From: Paenibacillus sp. V4I3
Lineage (GTDB): Bacteria; Bacillota; Bacilli; Paenibacillales; NBRC-103111
DNA: 64,000 nucleotides
NCBI RefSeq assembly: GCF_030817215.1
Contig: NZ_JAUSZA010000001.1
Location: 1,648,501 to 1,712,500, forward strand
Reading direction: 5' to 3'
In this document: one piece after another, positions 53,601 through 61,715 of the stretch
How the letters are laid out: every line of letters starts with the position of its first letter
Numbering within the stretch: position 1 is the stretch's first letter
Notes under the pieces: generated by a model
The model's database searches: none
The model's input: only the letters and a program-made list of their open reading frames with translations
What the model was told of the DNA's origin: nothing
Position numbers and translations under genes: made by a program

Positions 53601-53728
53601 AGCTTTACATGACCGTATACAAGATTGAGGACGCCGAGCGTACGGAACTCGACGTGAACCGCCTTCCGGCGCTCCCGCACGGGATCATTGTGAGCGGCAA
53701 GCACAAGGTGGTTGTGAACGCTTTGTAG
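50654..53728 (+). CDS. Baseplate J-like protein 1 (Afp11-like)
   Basis: The 1024-residue wedge protein begins PPKIDSRDLPELIAQMKEMAPYYTPEW and has PDPGSALFLMFADMFQDNIKRLNRVP; its C-terminal third holds the gpJ-like region (LQRGPEMLKHRDRAVSSKDYEWLAREAYPNIAKV). It matches the putative baseplate assembly proteins of eCIS. GGAGGTG is 5 nt before the GTG start. A 708-bp repeat-rich gap follows. Confidence 0.93.
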   Translation: MQPPKIDSRDLPELIAQMKEMAPYYTPEWRFTPDNPDPGSALFLMFADMFQDNIKRLNRVPTKNLISFLNMFDVTLLPARPARSYLTFALNEGTKESVFISAGTQVAAAAEEGSILYETARSSLLTPALLTDIYMTSRKQDMIIRISDEFVTASRQGYAAPTALFRLQDGDNLQEHAIYLEHSSLFTVYHTARIEIEFRNSKRRFDELSMSSQLADPELTEWLYATEEGWKAFDHVEARGNRVILLKAVAGEIALREVNGASGRWIQCRLKPLISGGKTLSDSRLSMDNISFKTDYVDTLETGGVRPDQMFYNDIGADPSGFYPFGDQFALYGSFYIGSQEVFTKKDGDIKLSFGLQAIQNRFQPELTEQVDWKMVMKKSKFDKPPVTHVTVVEVAWEYWNGATWLRLDVGKEAEKLFYYPQEQKVRKEIHFRCPDDLEATYVNGNENCWIRARILHIENAYVAQAIYLSPWVDDVSLTYKYDDRLYPAERCLALNNTVFEDRTRHSRQFEGGFEPFQPLEGRHPALHLSFDTPPVKGPISMFVSVKQQRFSEQDMPLLEWEYLRTGLMPGSLPEWAALKVIDDTNGLTQSGTVQFVGPSDFAGASLFGKDGYWIRAVNRDDKYDDSSDRIQIPTIQGLYMNTVQVLQQETIIGEIPDSKGLEETEYQLSRSGIVSEEVWVDETEFVTEEEIAEYERAGAPLMDISRDSEGNLLQLWVRWTAVRQMADSGNRDRHYMIDRTFGRIRVGDGIHGMRPPKGGLEQLKVTYQVTSGQIGNVGARQINQMQDSIAFVGEVYNPEPASGGCQAEKLESALQRGPEMLKHRDRAVSSKDYEWLAREAYPNIAKVTCIPNRNAYMHKEIGAMTLVVLPKEGQKGSSAFPELKKQVERYILQRASSLVAFPERLQVIEPVYMEISVSAIVAVEGMDAVVATEIQALEKLNRFLDPLTGNFDGKGWEIGKQIHPSVFYALLKSIRVISHVEKLYMTVYKIEDAERTELDVNRLPALPHGIIVSGKHKVVVNAL

Positions 53729-53769
53729 TGAGGGAGTCGAGGATGGGGGAAAGTGGGGCCTCGGCCCAC

Positions 53770-53825
53770 GGACCCCCGGACCCCCGGACTCCCGGACTCC
53801 CGGACTCCCGGACCCCCGGACTCCC
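53770..53825. repeat. 8-bp tandem repeat (GGACYCCC x7)
   Basis: Seven uninterrupted copies of GGACCCCC or GGACTCCC, 42 bp after the baseplate gene. A slippage-prone microsatellite; no coding role seen. Confidence 0.85.
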
Positions 53826-53870
53826 CAGCAACATTGGAAGTCAGCCATACTGACGAAAGGGTTCTGGCAA

Positions 53871-54064
53871 ATAAGAGTCTTTAAAGACTTCTATTTTCTG
53901 TTTTTTAGCTGAATTTGCTGTAATAGAAGCCTCTAGAGACTCTTATTTCGGCAATATCATATAAAAAGAGGGGATTTAACAGAAATAAGGGTCCTTAGAG
54001 ACTGCTAATCAGTAGCTCCAACGGAAAAGAGCAAATAATAGGAGCTTCTAGAGACTTCTATTTG
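53871..54064. repeat. Phased palindrome array IV-a
   Basis: Four palindromes of the type AATAGAAG-TCTCTAGAGA-CTTCTATT, with variants, centred at 53882.5, 53934.5, 53996.5 and 54049.5: spacings 52, 62 and 53 bp. Sequence between them is not obviously conserved. Confidence 0.8.
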
Positions 54065-54071
54065 GTTGGTA

Positions 54072-54371
54072 AGTGATGTTTTACATCGCTAAAGTAGGAA
54101 TAAATGGGCTGGTTGGCGGGTTAGCAATGTTTTTCATCGTTAAAGTAGCCGATGAGTGGTTGCACGGGAGACTTGAGCAACTTTAAGGATGTTTTACATC
54201 GCTAAAGTAGGATTAAATGAGCTAGTTGGCGGGTTAACGATGTTTTTCATCGTTAAAGTAGCTGATTAGTGGTTGAGAGTGAGTATCGAGCAACTTTAAC
54301 GATGGTTTGCATCGTTAAAGTAGGAATAAATGAGCTGGCTGGTGGGTTAGCGATGTTTTATATCGTTAAAG
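54072..54371. repeat. Phased palindrome array IV-b: ~113-bp double units
   Basis: Six hairpins built on AACGATG-TTTTT-CATCGTT, each followed by AAAGTAG, centred at 54081, 54132, 54194, 54245, 54307 and 54358. Spacings alternate 51, 62, 51, 62, 51. Sequence between hairpins also repeats (GGCGGGTTA and GAGCAACTTTAA), so each double unit is about 113 bp. Confidence 0.88.
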
Positions 54372-54436
54372 TAGCTGATTGGTGATGGATGGTCTTGTTG
54401 GTGGGGGTTAGTAATAATCGAAGGAGGTGAGCACAA

Positions 54437-56671
54437 GTGCTGCCAATACCCAATTTGGATGATCGTATGTTTGAACAGATGGTACAGGAGGCTCGGAAGT
54501 CGATACCGAAGCTTTTTCCGGAGTGGACGGATGAGAATGAACATGACCCGGGGATTACGCTGCTGGAATTGATGTCTTGGATGACGGAGATGCAGCAGTA
54601 TTACTTAAACCGGGTGACGGAGCGCAGTGAGCGGAAGTTTCTGAAGCTGCTTGGGATTAGCCCTCGTGAAGCCGTATCTGCGGTTTGTGATGTAGCGTTT
54701 GCTGGATTACAGCAGCAGCTTGTGCTCCCCAAGGGGACACCGCTGCAAGCGATGGACCAGCGGTTTGAGACAGTAGACACGGTGCATCTTGTTCCTTCCG
54801 AGCTTGAGAAAGTGCTAGTCCGTACGGAGACGGCGGCTGGCGATTTTACATCCAATAATCAGGCTAAGATTGCTTATTATGCTTTTGGACCTGAAGCGCG
54901 TAAGGGTGCGCATTTGTATCTCGGTTTCGATAGAGCGCTGACTGAGCAAACGGAGATCTCGATCTTCTTTAAGTTATTTGACCGCTATCCGGTAACCGTG
55001 GGTCACCGTGAAGATGGGACAACGCCGATGATTTCGTCTGCTAAAGTGGCTTGGACGTTCGCGGGGGCTGGGCAGCAGGGGCAAAGCGAAAGCTGGCTGC
55101 CGATCGAACAGATAAGCGACTCAACGGTTCATCTGTCACAAAGCGGCGAGCTCCGGTTTCGGATCACGTCGGAGATGAAGCCGATTGCTCTTTACCCTGC
55201 GGATGATCGCAGCCGATTCTGGATTTGCTGTACACTCGAGGAGGACGGCTATGAACTGTCTCCGAAGATTGAGAAGGTTAGTCTCAATGCGGTGAAAGCA
55301 GCAGAGCAGGAAACCTTCAGCGAAGTCACTGCTTTCAACAGTTCTGGAGAGCCTGATCAGAGCTTCGAAGTAAGCTCGTATCTCGCTTACAACGGCCTGC
55401 ACACTGTGCAGGTGCAGGACGAGCAAGGGCACTGGCGCGACTGGCACATCGTCGCGGAGCTCGAGGACTGCGAGCCGGATGATCGCTGCTGCCAGCTGCA
55501 GCAGGACTCGGCTCTGCGCACCACCCGTCTGCGCTTTGGCGACGGGGTGAACGGGAGTATCCCGCCGCAGGGTCCGCAGCGGGTACGGCTCATTGCCTAT
55601 ACGGCCGAGTTCGACTACGGCCGTTTTGTCGGGGGCAGCAGAGGTCTGCCCGGGCAGACCTTTGAAGTCAGCCGTGGCCGGATGTATAAGCCCAGCAGCA
55701 TGCTGCTGCAGGTTGGTTACCGGCCACGCGGTGAAAGAGACGTCGTTTGGGACGACTGGCAGTCCGTGGATGACTTCGATAATTCGAAGTCTACGGACAG
55801 GCATTACGTCTACGACGCTGCAGCAGGAACGATCCGCTTCGGCAATAACGAAGCGGGTCTCACTCCGCCCAAGTCCGTGGAACCGAACATTCGGTTCCTG
55901 GCGCTGCAAGCGGGCGGAGGTGTGCGAGGCAACGTGAAGGATGGCCTCGTGACCGGCTTCACGAATACCAAAGGCGTGCGTGTGACGAATCCGTTCCCGG
56001 CGCGAGGCGGCCTCGAAGCGGAGACACTCACGCAGGCGAAGCTTCGCGTGCGGCGCGAGCTCGACACGCCGACACGGGCCGTGACTGGCGAGGACTACGA
56101 GGCGATCGCGAAGGCGACGCCGGGTCTGCGTGTCGCGCGTGTAAAGGCAATCCCGTTATACAAGCTAGGCATGCGGGATTATCCGAAGGTCAAAGCGCCC
56201 GCTCAGATGACCGTCGTGGTCGTCCCTTACAGCGAGAGCGATAAGCCGAAAGCTGGCAAGGGTTTCTTGCAAACGATCAAGCAGCATCTAGATCGGCATC
56301 GTCTTTTGACCACAGAACTACATGTGATTCCCGCCGAATATATTAAAATAACGGTTCACGCTGTCGTGGTGATGGAACCCAAGCACAAAGATGAACAGCG
56401 CCGAATTATGCAAGAGCTCAGACTATTGCTACAGCCGATGGATCATGGGCAAGGATCGGAAGGCTGGCGTTTTGGCCGAACCGTGTATAAGGGCGATATT
56501 TATGGCGTTATTTCCCGGATAAAAGGGGTTGTCTATGTGCAGGACATTTGGATAGACGCCGAGGGCACAGGCTTCCACAAGGATGGCGCTGGTGACATTC
56601 ATATCCCGCCTTATGCCTTGGTCTATTCCGGTGAGCATGAAGTGGAAACCATTAGTCAGACGGATTTATAA
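54437..56671 (+). CDS. Baseplate J-like protein 2 (Afp12-like)
   Basis: The 744-residue protein starts LPIPNLDDRMFEQMVQEARKSIPKLFPEWTDENEHDPGITLLELMSWMTEMQQYYLNRVTE (conserved N-terminus) and ends with a gpJ-like module (LDTPTRAVTGEDYEAIAKATPGLRVARVKAIPLY). Together with J-like protein 1 it forms the wedge. AAGGAGGTGA stands 6 nt before the GTG start, an optimal site. The stretch about 55380-56120 is GC-rich. Confidence 0.93.
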   Translation: MLPIPNLDDRMFEQMVQEARKSIPKLFPEWTDENEHDPGITLLELMSWMTEMQQYYLNRVTERSERKFLKLLGISPREAVSAVCDVAFAGLQQQLVLPKGTPLQAMDQRFETVDTVHLVPSELEKVLVRTETAAGDFTSNNQAKIAYYAFGPEARKGAHLYLGFDRALTEQTEISIFFKLFDRYPVTVGHREDGTTPMISSAKVAWTFAGAGQQGQSESWLPIEQISDSTVHLSQSGELRFRITSEMKPIALYPADDRSRFWICCTLEEDGYELSPKIEKVSLNAVKAAEQETFSEVTAFNSSGEPDQSFEVSSYLAYNGLHTVQVQDEQGHWRDWHIVAELEDCEPDDRCCQLQQDSALRTTRLRFGDGVNGSIPPQGPQRVRLIAYTAEFDYGRFVGGSRGLPGQTFEVSRGRMYKPSSMLLQVGYRPRGERDVVWDDWQSVDDFDNSKSTDRHYVYDAAAGTIRFGNNEAGLTPPKSVEPNIRFLALQAGGGVRGNVKDGLVTGFTNTKGVRVTNPFPARGGLEAETLTQAKLRVRRELDTPTRAVTGEDYEAIAKATPGLRVARVKAIPLYKLGMRDYPKVKAPAQMTVVVVPYSESDKPKAGKGFLQTIKQHLDRHRLLTTELHVIPAEYIKITVHAVVVMEPKHKDEQRRIMQELRLLLQPMDHGQGSEGWRFGRTVYKGDIYGVISRIKGVVYVQDIWIDAEGTGFHKDGAGDIHIPPYALVYSGEHEVETISQTDL

Positions 56672-56700
56672 TCCTTATTTAGGAAAAGAGGTGTCGAACG

Positions 56701-58818
56701 ATGCAGGATGGACAAACGTTTTTCTCACTTAACAAACCGCTTGACTGGGAACAGGGATATGAAGCCAATATTCATATGCAGAGCGAAGGATTTTCGATTC
56801 AGCAGACAGAAAAATACAGCATTCATCGCATCGTTCGCACAGACGAGCTGGAAGGCATTCATCCTATTCAAGAGATGACGGTCGGGCCAGGTCGGAAACT
56901 ATTTTTGCTAGACGAGGCTTCGAATGTATGGATTTATGATGATGAAAGTCGTCATCGGGAGTCGTTATTTCGTCAGGGTCATCAGTTATTTAGCCATCAA
57001 GCGATGCTGGCTTCTATGTCAGATCTTTTGGTGATAGCAGATGCCCACGTTGAAAGCGAGAGAAGACTTGCAGTTTATTCGATTTCCAATGGACAGACGA
57101 TGTGGGCTATCCATGATTGGGGAGGGCTAGAATTATTCCCTCTCGCGGTTAATACGAGATTAACAACGGCGAATTCGCTTTACGTGGCGGTCCCTTTGGA
57201 CATTGCGATTGGTATGAATGGAAGTCCTGAAGTCCCTAAAGGCGGCAGGATTGGCATTATACAGTGGAACGCGGCAGGTGATGTGGTACATGTGTACGAG
57301 CATGAAGCACACCGTTTGGAAGAAGCAGTTGAAATTGCTGCACTTCGAGGGCGTTATTACACCGCTGCTGCGGATGGTAAATTAGTTCTATTGGATGCAC
57401 AGCTCAGAACGGTAACGGTGTTCCATGAAGATGGTCGGGAGCCGTTTCATTTTAAGCTGGAGCAGGAAGGGCGCTTTGCCGGTATTTCCATTGATACGAA
57501 TCATAATATCTATATAGGGGACAGCGGATACGCACAGCAAGAGGGAGTAACGGAGCGGTTTATTCTAAAGTTTCGCGGAAATGGTGAGCAGTTTGATAAA
57601 GTGACTAGCTTCCGAGGGCGAACGGATAAATTGCTCCATGATGGGCGCAATCGGTTGTATGTTTTTGATCGGATAAGTGGTCAGATTAGCCTGCTTGATC
57701 TTCGTGCCCGTACGATGCTGCTTGAGGGGACTCAGCTTCCTGAGGCCATCTATTTCTCGGCTGAGCTGGATACGACGGAGACGGAGACACAGTGGCATAA
57801 GATTCGTCTAGAAGCCGATATTCCGGAGGAAACGCAGGTTCGTTTTTCCTATTTTACATCGGATGAAAGTGAAGGATTCATTGATGGCGAATACGTAAAT
57901 TATACGGGCTATTTGACGGATCCAAGCATTTCGATTCGAGATAAGCTGGCTGCGACGCGTGACTTATGGTCGGAGTCCATTCTGAATCCGAAGGATGCTC
58001 TTCTGATGAATGCCAGAGGCCGTTATCTATGGTTCAAAATCGAGCTGGTAGGCAGCGAGCAAAAATCGCCTTACATCCGAAAGCTTCGGGTCTACTTCCC
58101 GAGAACGTCACTGATTGCCTACTTGCCGCCGATTTATCAGCAGGACGAGGATCATAGCCCTTTTCTGGAGCGGTTTCTGGCGATGTTCAGCACGTTCTTT
58201 GACGATATGGAGGATAAAATAGACCGTATTTCCTCTCATTTTGATCCGGATGCAGTATCCGGCACTTATCTGGAATGGTTAGGTCGCTGGCTGGCTATCA
58301 CGGATCATGAGGCATGGGGCGAGACGAAGCTAAGATTGCTGATCAAACAGGCCCCTGAGCTTTACAAATTGCGGGGTACTCGCGAGGGCATGATGAACAT
58401 GCTTAAGATTTACACAGGGTCTGAACCGTTTTTGCTGGAATATTTTCAGTTTAAACAAATGCAGGAGACATCGGAGCTGCGGCAGCTTTTTGCCCAGTTA
58501 TATGGGGATAATCCTTATTGCTTCTGCATTATGTTAAAGCCTGAATTCGTACAGACAGACGCACAGCGGCTAACCATCGAGCAAATCATCGAAGACCAAA
58601 AACCAGCCTATACCGAAGGCAAATTAATCGTTCTACAACCGTGGATGTACGCGGACATGCATACCTATCTTGGCATTAATACTTACTTATCAGAGCCTAC
58701 CCTGTTAACACTTGATCAGCGTTCGTCGATGCCTTACAATACGGTGCTGATTGACGTAGATCGCGATAAACGAATGGACATACATACTCGCTTGGAATTG
58801 GATTCCGAAATCGAATAA
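56701..58818 (+). CDS. Baseplate gpI-like protein with beta-propeller N-terminus
   Basis: The 705-residue protein has an N-terminal region (about 1-340) of repeated beta strands like an NHL/SMP-30 propeller (KLFLLDEASNVWIYDDESRH, GISIDTNHNIYIGDSG, LYVFDRISGQISLLDL), a spacer, and a C-terminal P2 gpI-like tail domain (about 476-640: YLPPIYQQDEDHSPFLERFLAMF, TYLEWLGRWLAI, LYKLRGTREGMMNML). gpI joins wedges and fibres; the propeller may be an exposed ligand-binding face. Confidence 0.85.
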   Translation: MQDGQTFFSLNKPLDWEQGYEANIHMQSEGFSIQQTEKYSIHRIVRTDELEGIHPIQEMTVGPGRKLFLLDEASNVWIYDDESRHRESLFRQGHQLFSHQAMLASMSDLLVIADAHVESERRLAVYSISNGQTMWAIHDWGGLELFPLAVNTRLTTANSLYVAVPLDIAIGMNGSPEVPKGGRIGIIQWNAAGDVVHVYEHEAHRLEEAVEIAALRGRYYTAAADGKLVLLDAQLRTVTVFHEDGREPFHFKLEQEGRFAGISIDTNHNIYIGDSGYAQQEGVTERFILKFRGNGEQFDKVTSFRGRTDKLLHDGRNRLYVFDRISGQISLLDLRARTMLLEGTQLPEAIYFSAELDTTETETQWHKIRLEADIPEETQVRFSYFTSDESEGFIDGEYVNYTGYLTDPSISIRDKLAATRDLWSESILNPKDALLMNARGRYLWFKIELVGSEQKSPYIRKLRVYFPRTSLIAYLPPIYQQDEDHSPFLERFLAMFSTFFDDMEDKIDRISSHFDPDAVSGTYLEWLGRWLAITDHEAWGETKLRLLIKQAPELYKLRGTREGMMNMLKIYTGSEPFLLEYFQFKQMQETSELRQLFAQLYGDNPYCFCIMLKPEFVQTDAQRLTIEQIIEDQKPAYTEGKLIVLQPWMYADMHTYLGINTYLSEPTLLTLDQRSSMPYNTVLIDVDRDKRMDIHTRLELDSEIE

Positions 58819-58851
58819 ACGAAATGAGTCTTGGAAGGTGAGGGGATACTT

Positions 58852-60543
58852 ATGAAAAAAACACGCTATTACCCGTTTGAGCGCAATCGGTATTTCTATG
58901 GAAAGCTGCTGACGGTAAGGGATTTCGAGTCTGAGCAAAAGTATTTCAACGATAAGCGCAGAATGATGAACCGTTTGCTGCATGGTTCGGGGGTACTTAC
59001 GGGTCTGCAAGTTGTCGCGGTCGATGAAAAGTCAGTTTCTGTAGAGATGGGAGCTGCGATCGACACGCTTGGCCGGGAAATTGTCGTGCCTTCTCCGATG
59101 ACATTGAAGCTATCGATGATGGACGGTTTCAGCAATAATCAGTATGCCAAGAACGTATACCTATGTATTGCCTATGACGAAAAGGAAAAAGAACCCGTTC
59201 ACGCGGTGGCTAATTCTTCTATTCGTTCCGACGAAATTAATGACTATAATCGTGTTTTGGAAAGCTATCGTTTGTTTATCCGGGAAGATGCGCCTGATCC
59301 AGCCTCACTGCCTTTGGCAAATCTGTCCGATCAGACGGTTGTACTTTATCAAGATTCTGGGGTGCGCGTGCTTCAAACAACACCTCGTTATGTGAATCCA
59401 GGTCAGCTCTTCGAAATGAAGCTGCGCTTCGAGAAGACTCTTAAGGCCGGCAGACTGTCCTTTCAATATGAGCTGGCTGCTGAACGCGTAGAGGCGATTG
59501 AAGGAGCAACGATTGAGTTCCAAGAGCCGCAGGATGGGCAAGAGAGCGAGTATGAAATGAAGGTGCTTTTGCGAGCGGATAGTACGACTTCCGTGAAGGG
59601 CACGATTGGTGTGCAGGTGAGCACGGCTGTTTTGAAGTTGGACGACAGGCAGTTGGAGCTGCAGACTCAAGCTATTGGCGAAGTGCAGATTATTGGCGAA
59701 TCCGTGCGGGAACGGTTGATGTCCGACTTCGTGAAACAATCTTTGGAAGCTTCCTTAGAAGCCCCTTCAGAACCTTGTATTTATTTGGCTAAAATATGCC
59801 TTGTTCAAGTGGGACCAACCTATGTCATTGAAAGTGTCGAGCAAGTGCCATTTGGCGAATACGTGTACAATTCCTCGGTTATGTACAGGCTTGCTCAAGC
59901 GAACGAGTACCGCGAGGAAACATCCGGTCAGTTCGTAACGAAGTCCAAAGTGAAAACCTTGGCGCCAGGACAGCCTCCGGAATTCAAGGTTAACTTCAAT
60001 AAAGCGATTAGCGAGCTTTCATTTGATTTAAGCATTCCAGCAGGCGGTGGCAGCGGCATTGCGGGTATGCTGAGCGGTGTCGTGGACATTCCGATCGAGC
60101 CTTTCACGAAGATTGCTGTGTCCCCATTCGGGAGAGCAACGAAAAGCTTCTTCTCCGGCGAAATCGCACATGGACTTGGCGAGGGCAACGTGCTGATCAT
60201 CACTAGCTTGGAAGAGAGCAGCGGTGAAGCTTTTTCCGAAATGCTATCCAGCGGGGACCGCGTATACGGCGGAGCCTCCGATGTGTTCAAAGGCAGCGAG
60301 TTTGAACCCGATGCGCCAGAAGTGAAGATTGGCACGATTGCCTATCCACAAAAAGGCACGTTCCGCATTGGTGTGAAGGTACAGCAAACTTCGGAGCCGG
60401 GGAATGTACGTGTGCGTTGGTGGGCGTATAGCGCGGAAATGGCCAGTACTGCACTGGGAAGTGCCAGTGGTGGCGTTGATTCACTAGACGAAGCGCTTTC
60501 GGCTATGAGAGAAGCTGCATCGGCGGGCAGCGGGGCTGAGTAG
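58852..60543 (+). CDS. Terminal eCIS-cluster protein, unknown
   Basis: 563 residues from the ATG at 58852, about 5 nt after GAGGGGA. The N-terminus (KTRYYPFERNRYFYGKLLTVRDFESEQKYFNDKRRMMNRLLHGSGVLTGLQVV, conserved in type) recalls proteins found beside phage-like clusters; the middle is beta-rich (about 170-300) and the C-terminus is Gly/Ser/Ala-rich. It is the last gene before the cluster terminator. It could be an attachment or baseplate-peripheral protein; I have no firm family. Confidence 0.6.
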   Translation: MKKTRYYPFERNRYFYGKLLTVRDFESEQKYFNDKRRMMNRLLHGSGVLTGLQVVAVDEKSVSVEMGAAIDTLGREIVVPSPMTLKLSMMDGFSNNQYAKNVYLCIAYDEKEKEPVHAVANSSIRSDEINDYNRVLESYRLFIREDAPDPASLPLANLSDQTVVLYQDSGVRVLQTTPRYVNPGQLFEMKLRFEKTLKAGRLSFQYELAAERVEAIEGATIEFQEPQDGQESEYEMKVLLRADSTTSVKGTIGVQVSTAVLKLDDRQLELQTQAIGEVQIIGESVRERLMSDFVKQSLEASLEAPSEPCIYLAKICLVQVGPTYVIESVEQVPFGEYVYNSSVMYRLAQANEYREETSGQFVTKSKVKTLAPGQPPEFKVNFNKAISELSFDLSIPAGGGSGIAGMLSGVVDIPIEPFTKIAVSPFGRATKSFFSGEIAHGLGEGNVLIITSLEESSGEAFSEMLSSGDRVYGGASDVFKGSEFEPDAPEVKIGTIAYPQKGTFRIGVKVQQTSEPGNVRVRWWAYSAEMASTALGSASGGVDSLDEALSAMREAASAGSGAE

Positions 60544-60636
60544 TACTAGTGTGCTCTCTCCTATAGGACATAGGATGAGTTCGTAATATGGATGGTTCGG
60601 TTGGCTCAAAGGCATCCACAAAAAAACAAAATTTAT

Positions 60637-60662
60637 ACACGCCAAGTAAGGCGTGTTTTTTT
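60637..60662 (+). terminator. Terminator of injection-system operon
   Basis: ACACGCC (60637-60643) pairs with GGCGTGT (60650-60656), followed by seven T (60656-60662). Confidence 0.85.
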
Positions 60663-60727
60663 GTGTTTGGTGGAGTCACTGTAGGAAGCGAAATCCGGAG
60701 TTTTCCAAAAGCTTAAGATCAATACGC

Positions 60728-61606
60728 TTAGTTTGGCCGCAGTTCCTCTTTTACATATTGCATTAAAAGATTTTTGGATGATGAAGTATACTCCGTGTTA
60801 CGTAATTGCAGCAGGCCGACCGGGATGGATGAATCCTTCAGTTCGACGTGTATTTTCACGACATTCGGGGGTAACGCCGTGGAATCGAGAACGGCTCCTA
60901 CGGAAGGGATTCGCTGAACGAACCCAGGAATAGCCGAGATTTGACTCACTGTATATAGAAAAGGAGTTTCGGTGTAATGGGAATATTGCTTAGATAACCT
61001 CAGGTAATACAAGCAGGTATTTCCGCCAACGATCATCGGATAGTTAAGCAGTTCTTCAAAGGGTATTATTTCGTTTCTTTCGGCCAAGGGATGGCTGTTC
61101 GCTACAATAAAGGAGATATTCTCGTTATATAGCGGTTCGAAGCGAAAAGAAGAAAGATCGGTAGGCTCTCCGCATATGGCAAAGTCCAATTGATTCTGGA
61201 GTACCGCGCGTGATAGGGAGTCGGTGTTTCCATTGACAAAGTGACACGATACTTTTGGTTTATGTTCCCGAAATCGTCGCAGTGAGTTGGGTAGCACATG
61301 CTCTATCAACGATTCAAGCCCTCCGACGCGCAGGGAGCCGATATCCTCTCTTTGCAAAGCTTTCGCTTGCTCAGTTACATGGTTCCAGTGTTGAATGAGC
61401 TTGTTAATTTCCGCGGCAAAAATTTGTCCAGAAGCCGTTAACTCCGCATCCCATCCTCGCTTGAATAGCTGGATGCCCAATTCCCTCTCCAGCCGCTGGA
61501 CTTGATTTGTAATCGTAGACTGTGCGTAATTCAATTTCGTGGCTGCTTTGGTGAAGTTTCCTTCTTGAATAATGGTTTGAAACGTAGTTAGTTCCTTTAA
61601 GTCCAT
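60728..61606 (-). CDS. LysR family transcriptional regulator
   Basis: The 292-residue protein has the LysR winged helix at the N-terminus (LTTFQTIIQEGNFTKAATKLNYAQSTITNQVQRLERELGIQLF) and a periplasmic-binding-like effector domain after about residue 90. It is divergent from the tautomerase-CMD gene, so regulation of that gene is likely. A dyad lies in the shared promoter region. Confidence 0.94.
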   Translation of the reverse strand: MDLKELTTFQTIIQEGNFTKAATKLNYAQSTITNQVQRLERELGIQLFKRGWDAELTASGQIFAAEINKLIQHWNHVTEQAKALQREDIGSLRVGGLESLIEHVLPNSLRRFREHKPKVSCHFVNGNTDSLSRAVLQNQLDFAICGEPTDLSSFRFEPLYNENISFIVANSHPLAERNEIIPFEELLNYPMIVGGNTCLYYLRLSKQYSHYTETPFLYTVSQISAIPGFVQRIPSVGAVLDSTALPPNVVKIHVELKDSSIPVGLLQLRNTEYTSSSKNLLMQYVKEELRPN

Positions 61607-61628
61607 GGCATTCTCTCCATCGATTAAT

Positions 61629-61654
61629 TTGAATTAGTATATCATTTTATTCAA
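61629..61654. promoter_or_regulatory. Possible LysR-binding dyad
   Basis: TTGAAT (61629-61634) and ATTCAA (61649-61654) with a 14-bp spacer, between the divergent LysR and tautomerase-CMD genes. Role inferred from position. Confidence 0.4.
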
Positions 61655-61715
61655 TTATACAAATAAAGAAGTGAGAAGTACAATTAGGGTATCTTGCTGA
61701 AGGAGTGATATAAAA

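Noticed and set aside
55136-55909. 257-codon minus-strand frame
   Set aside because: Shadow of the GC-rich part of J-like protein 2; no ribosome site and no recognisable family.
35302-60543. Interpretation as an intact prophage
   Set aside because: No integrase, terminase, portal, capsid, holin or repressor genes; the ATPase and DUF4255 genes are eCIS markers.
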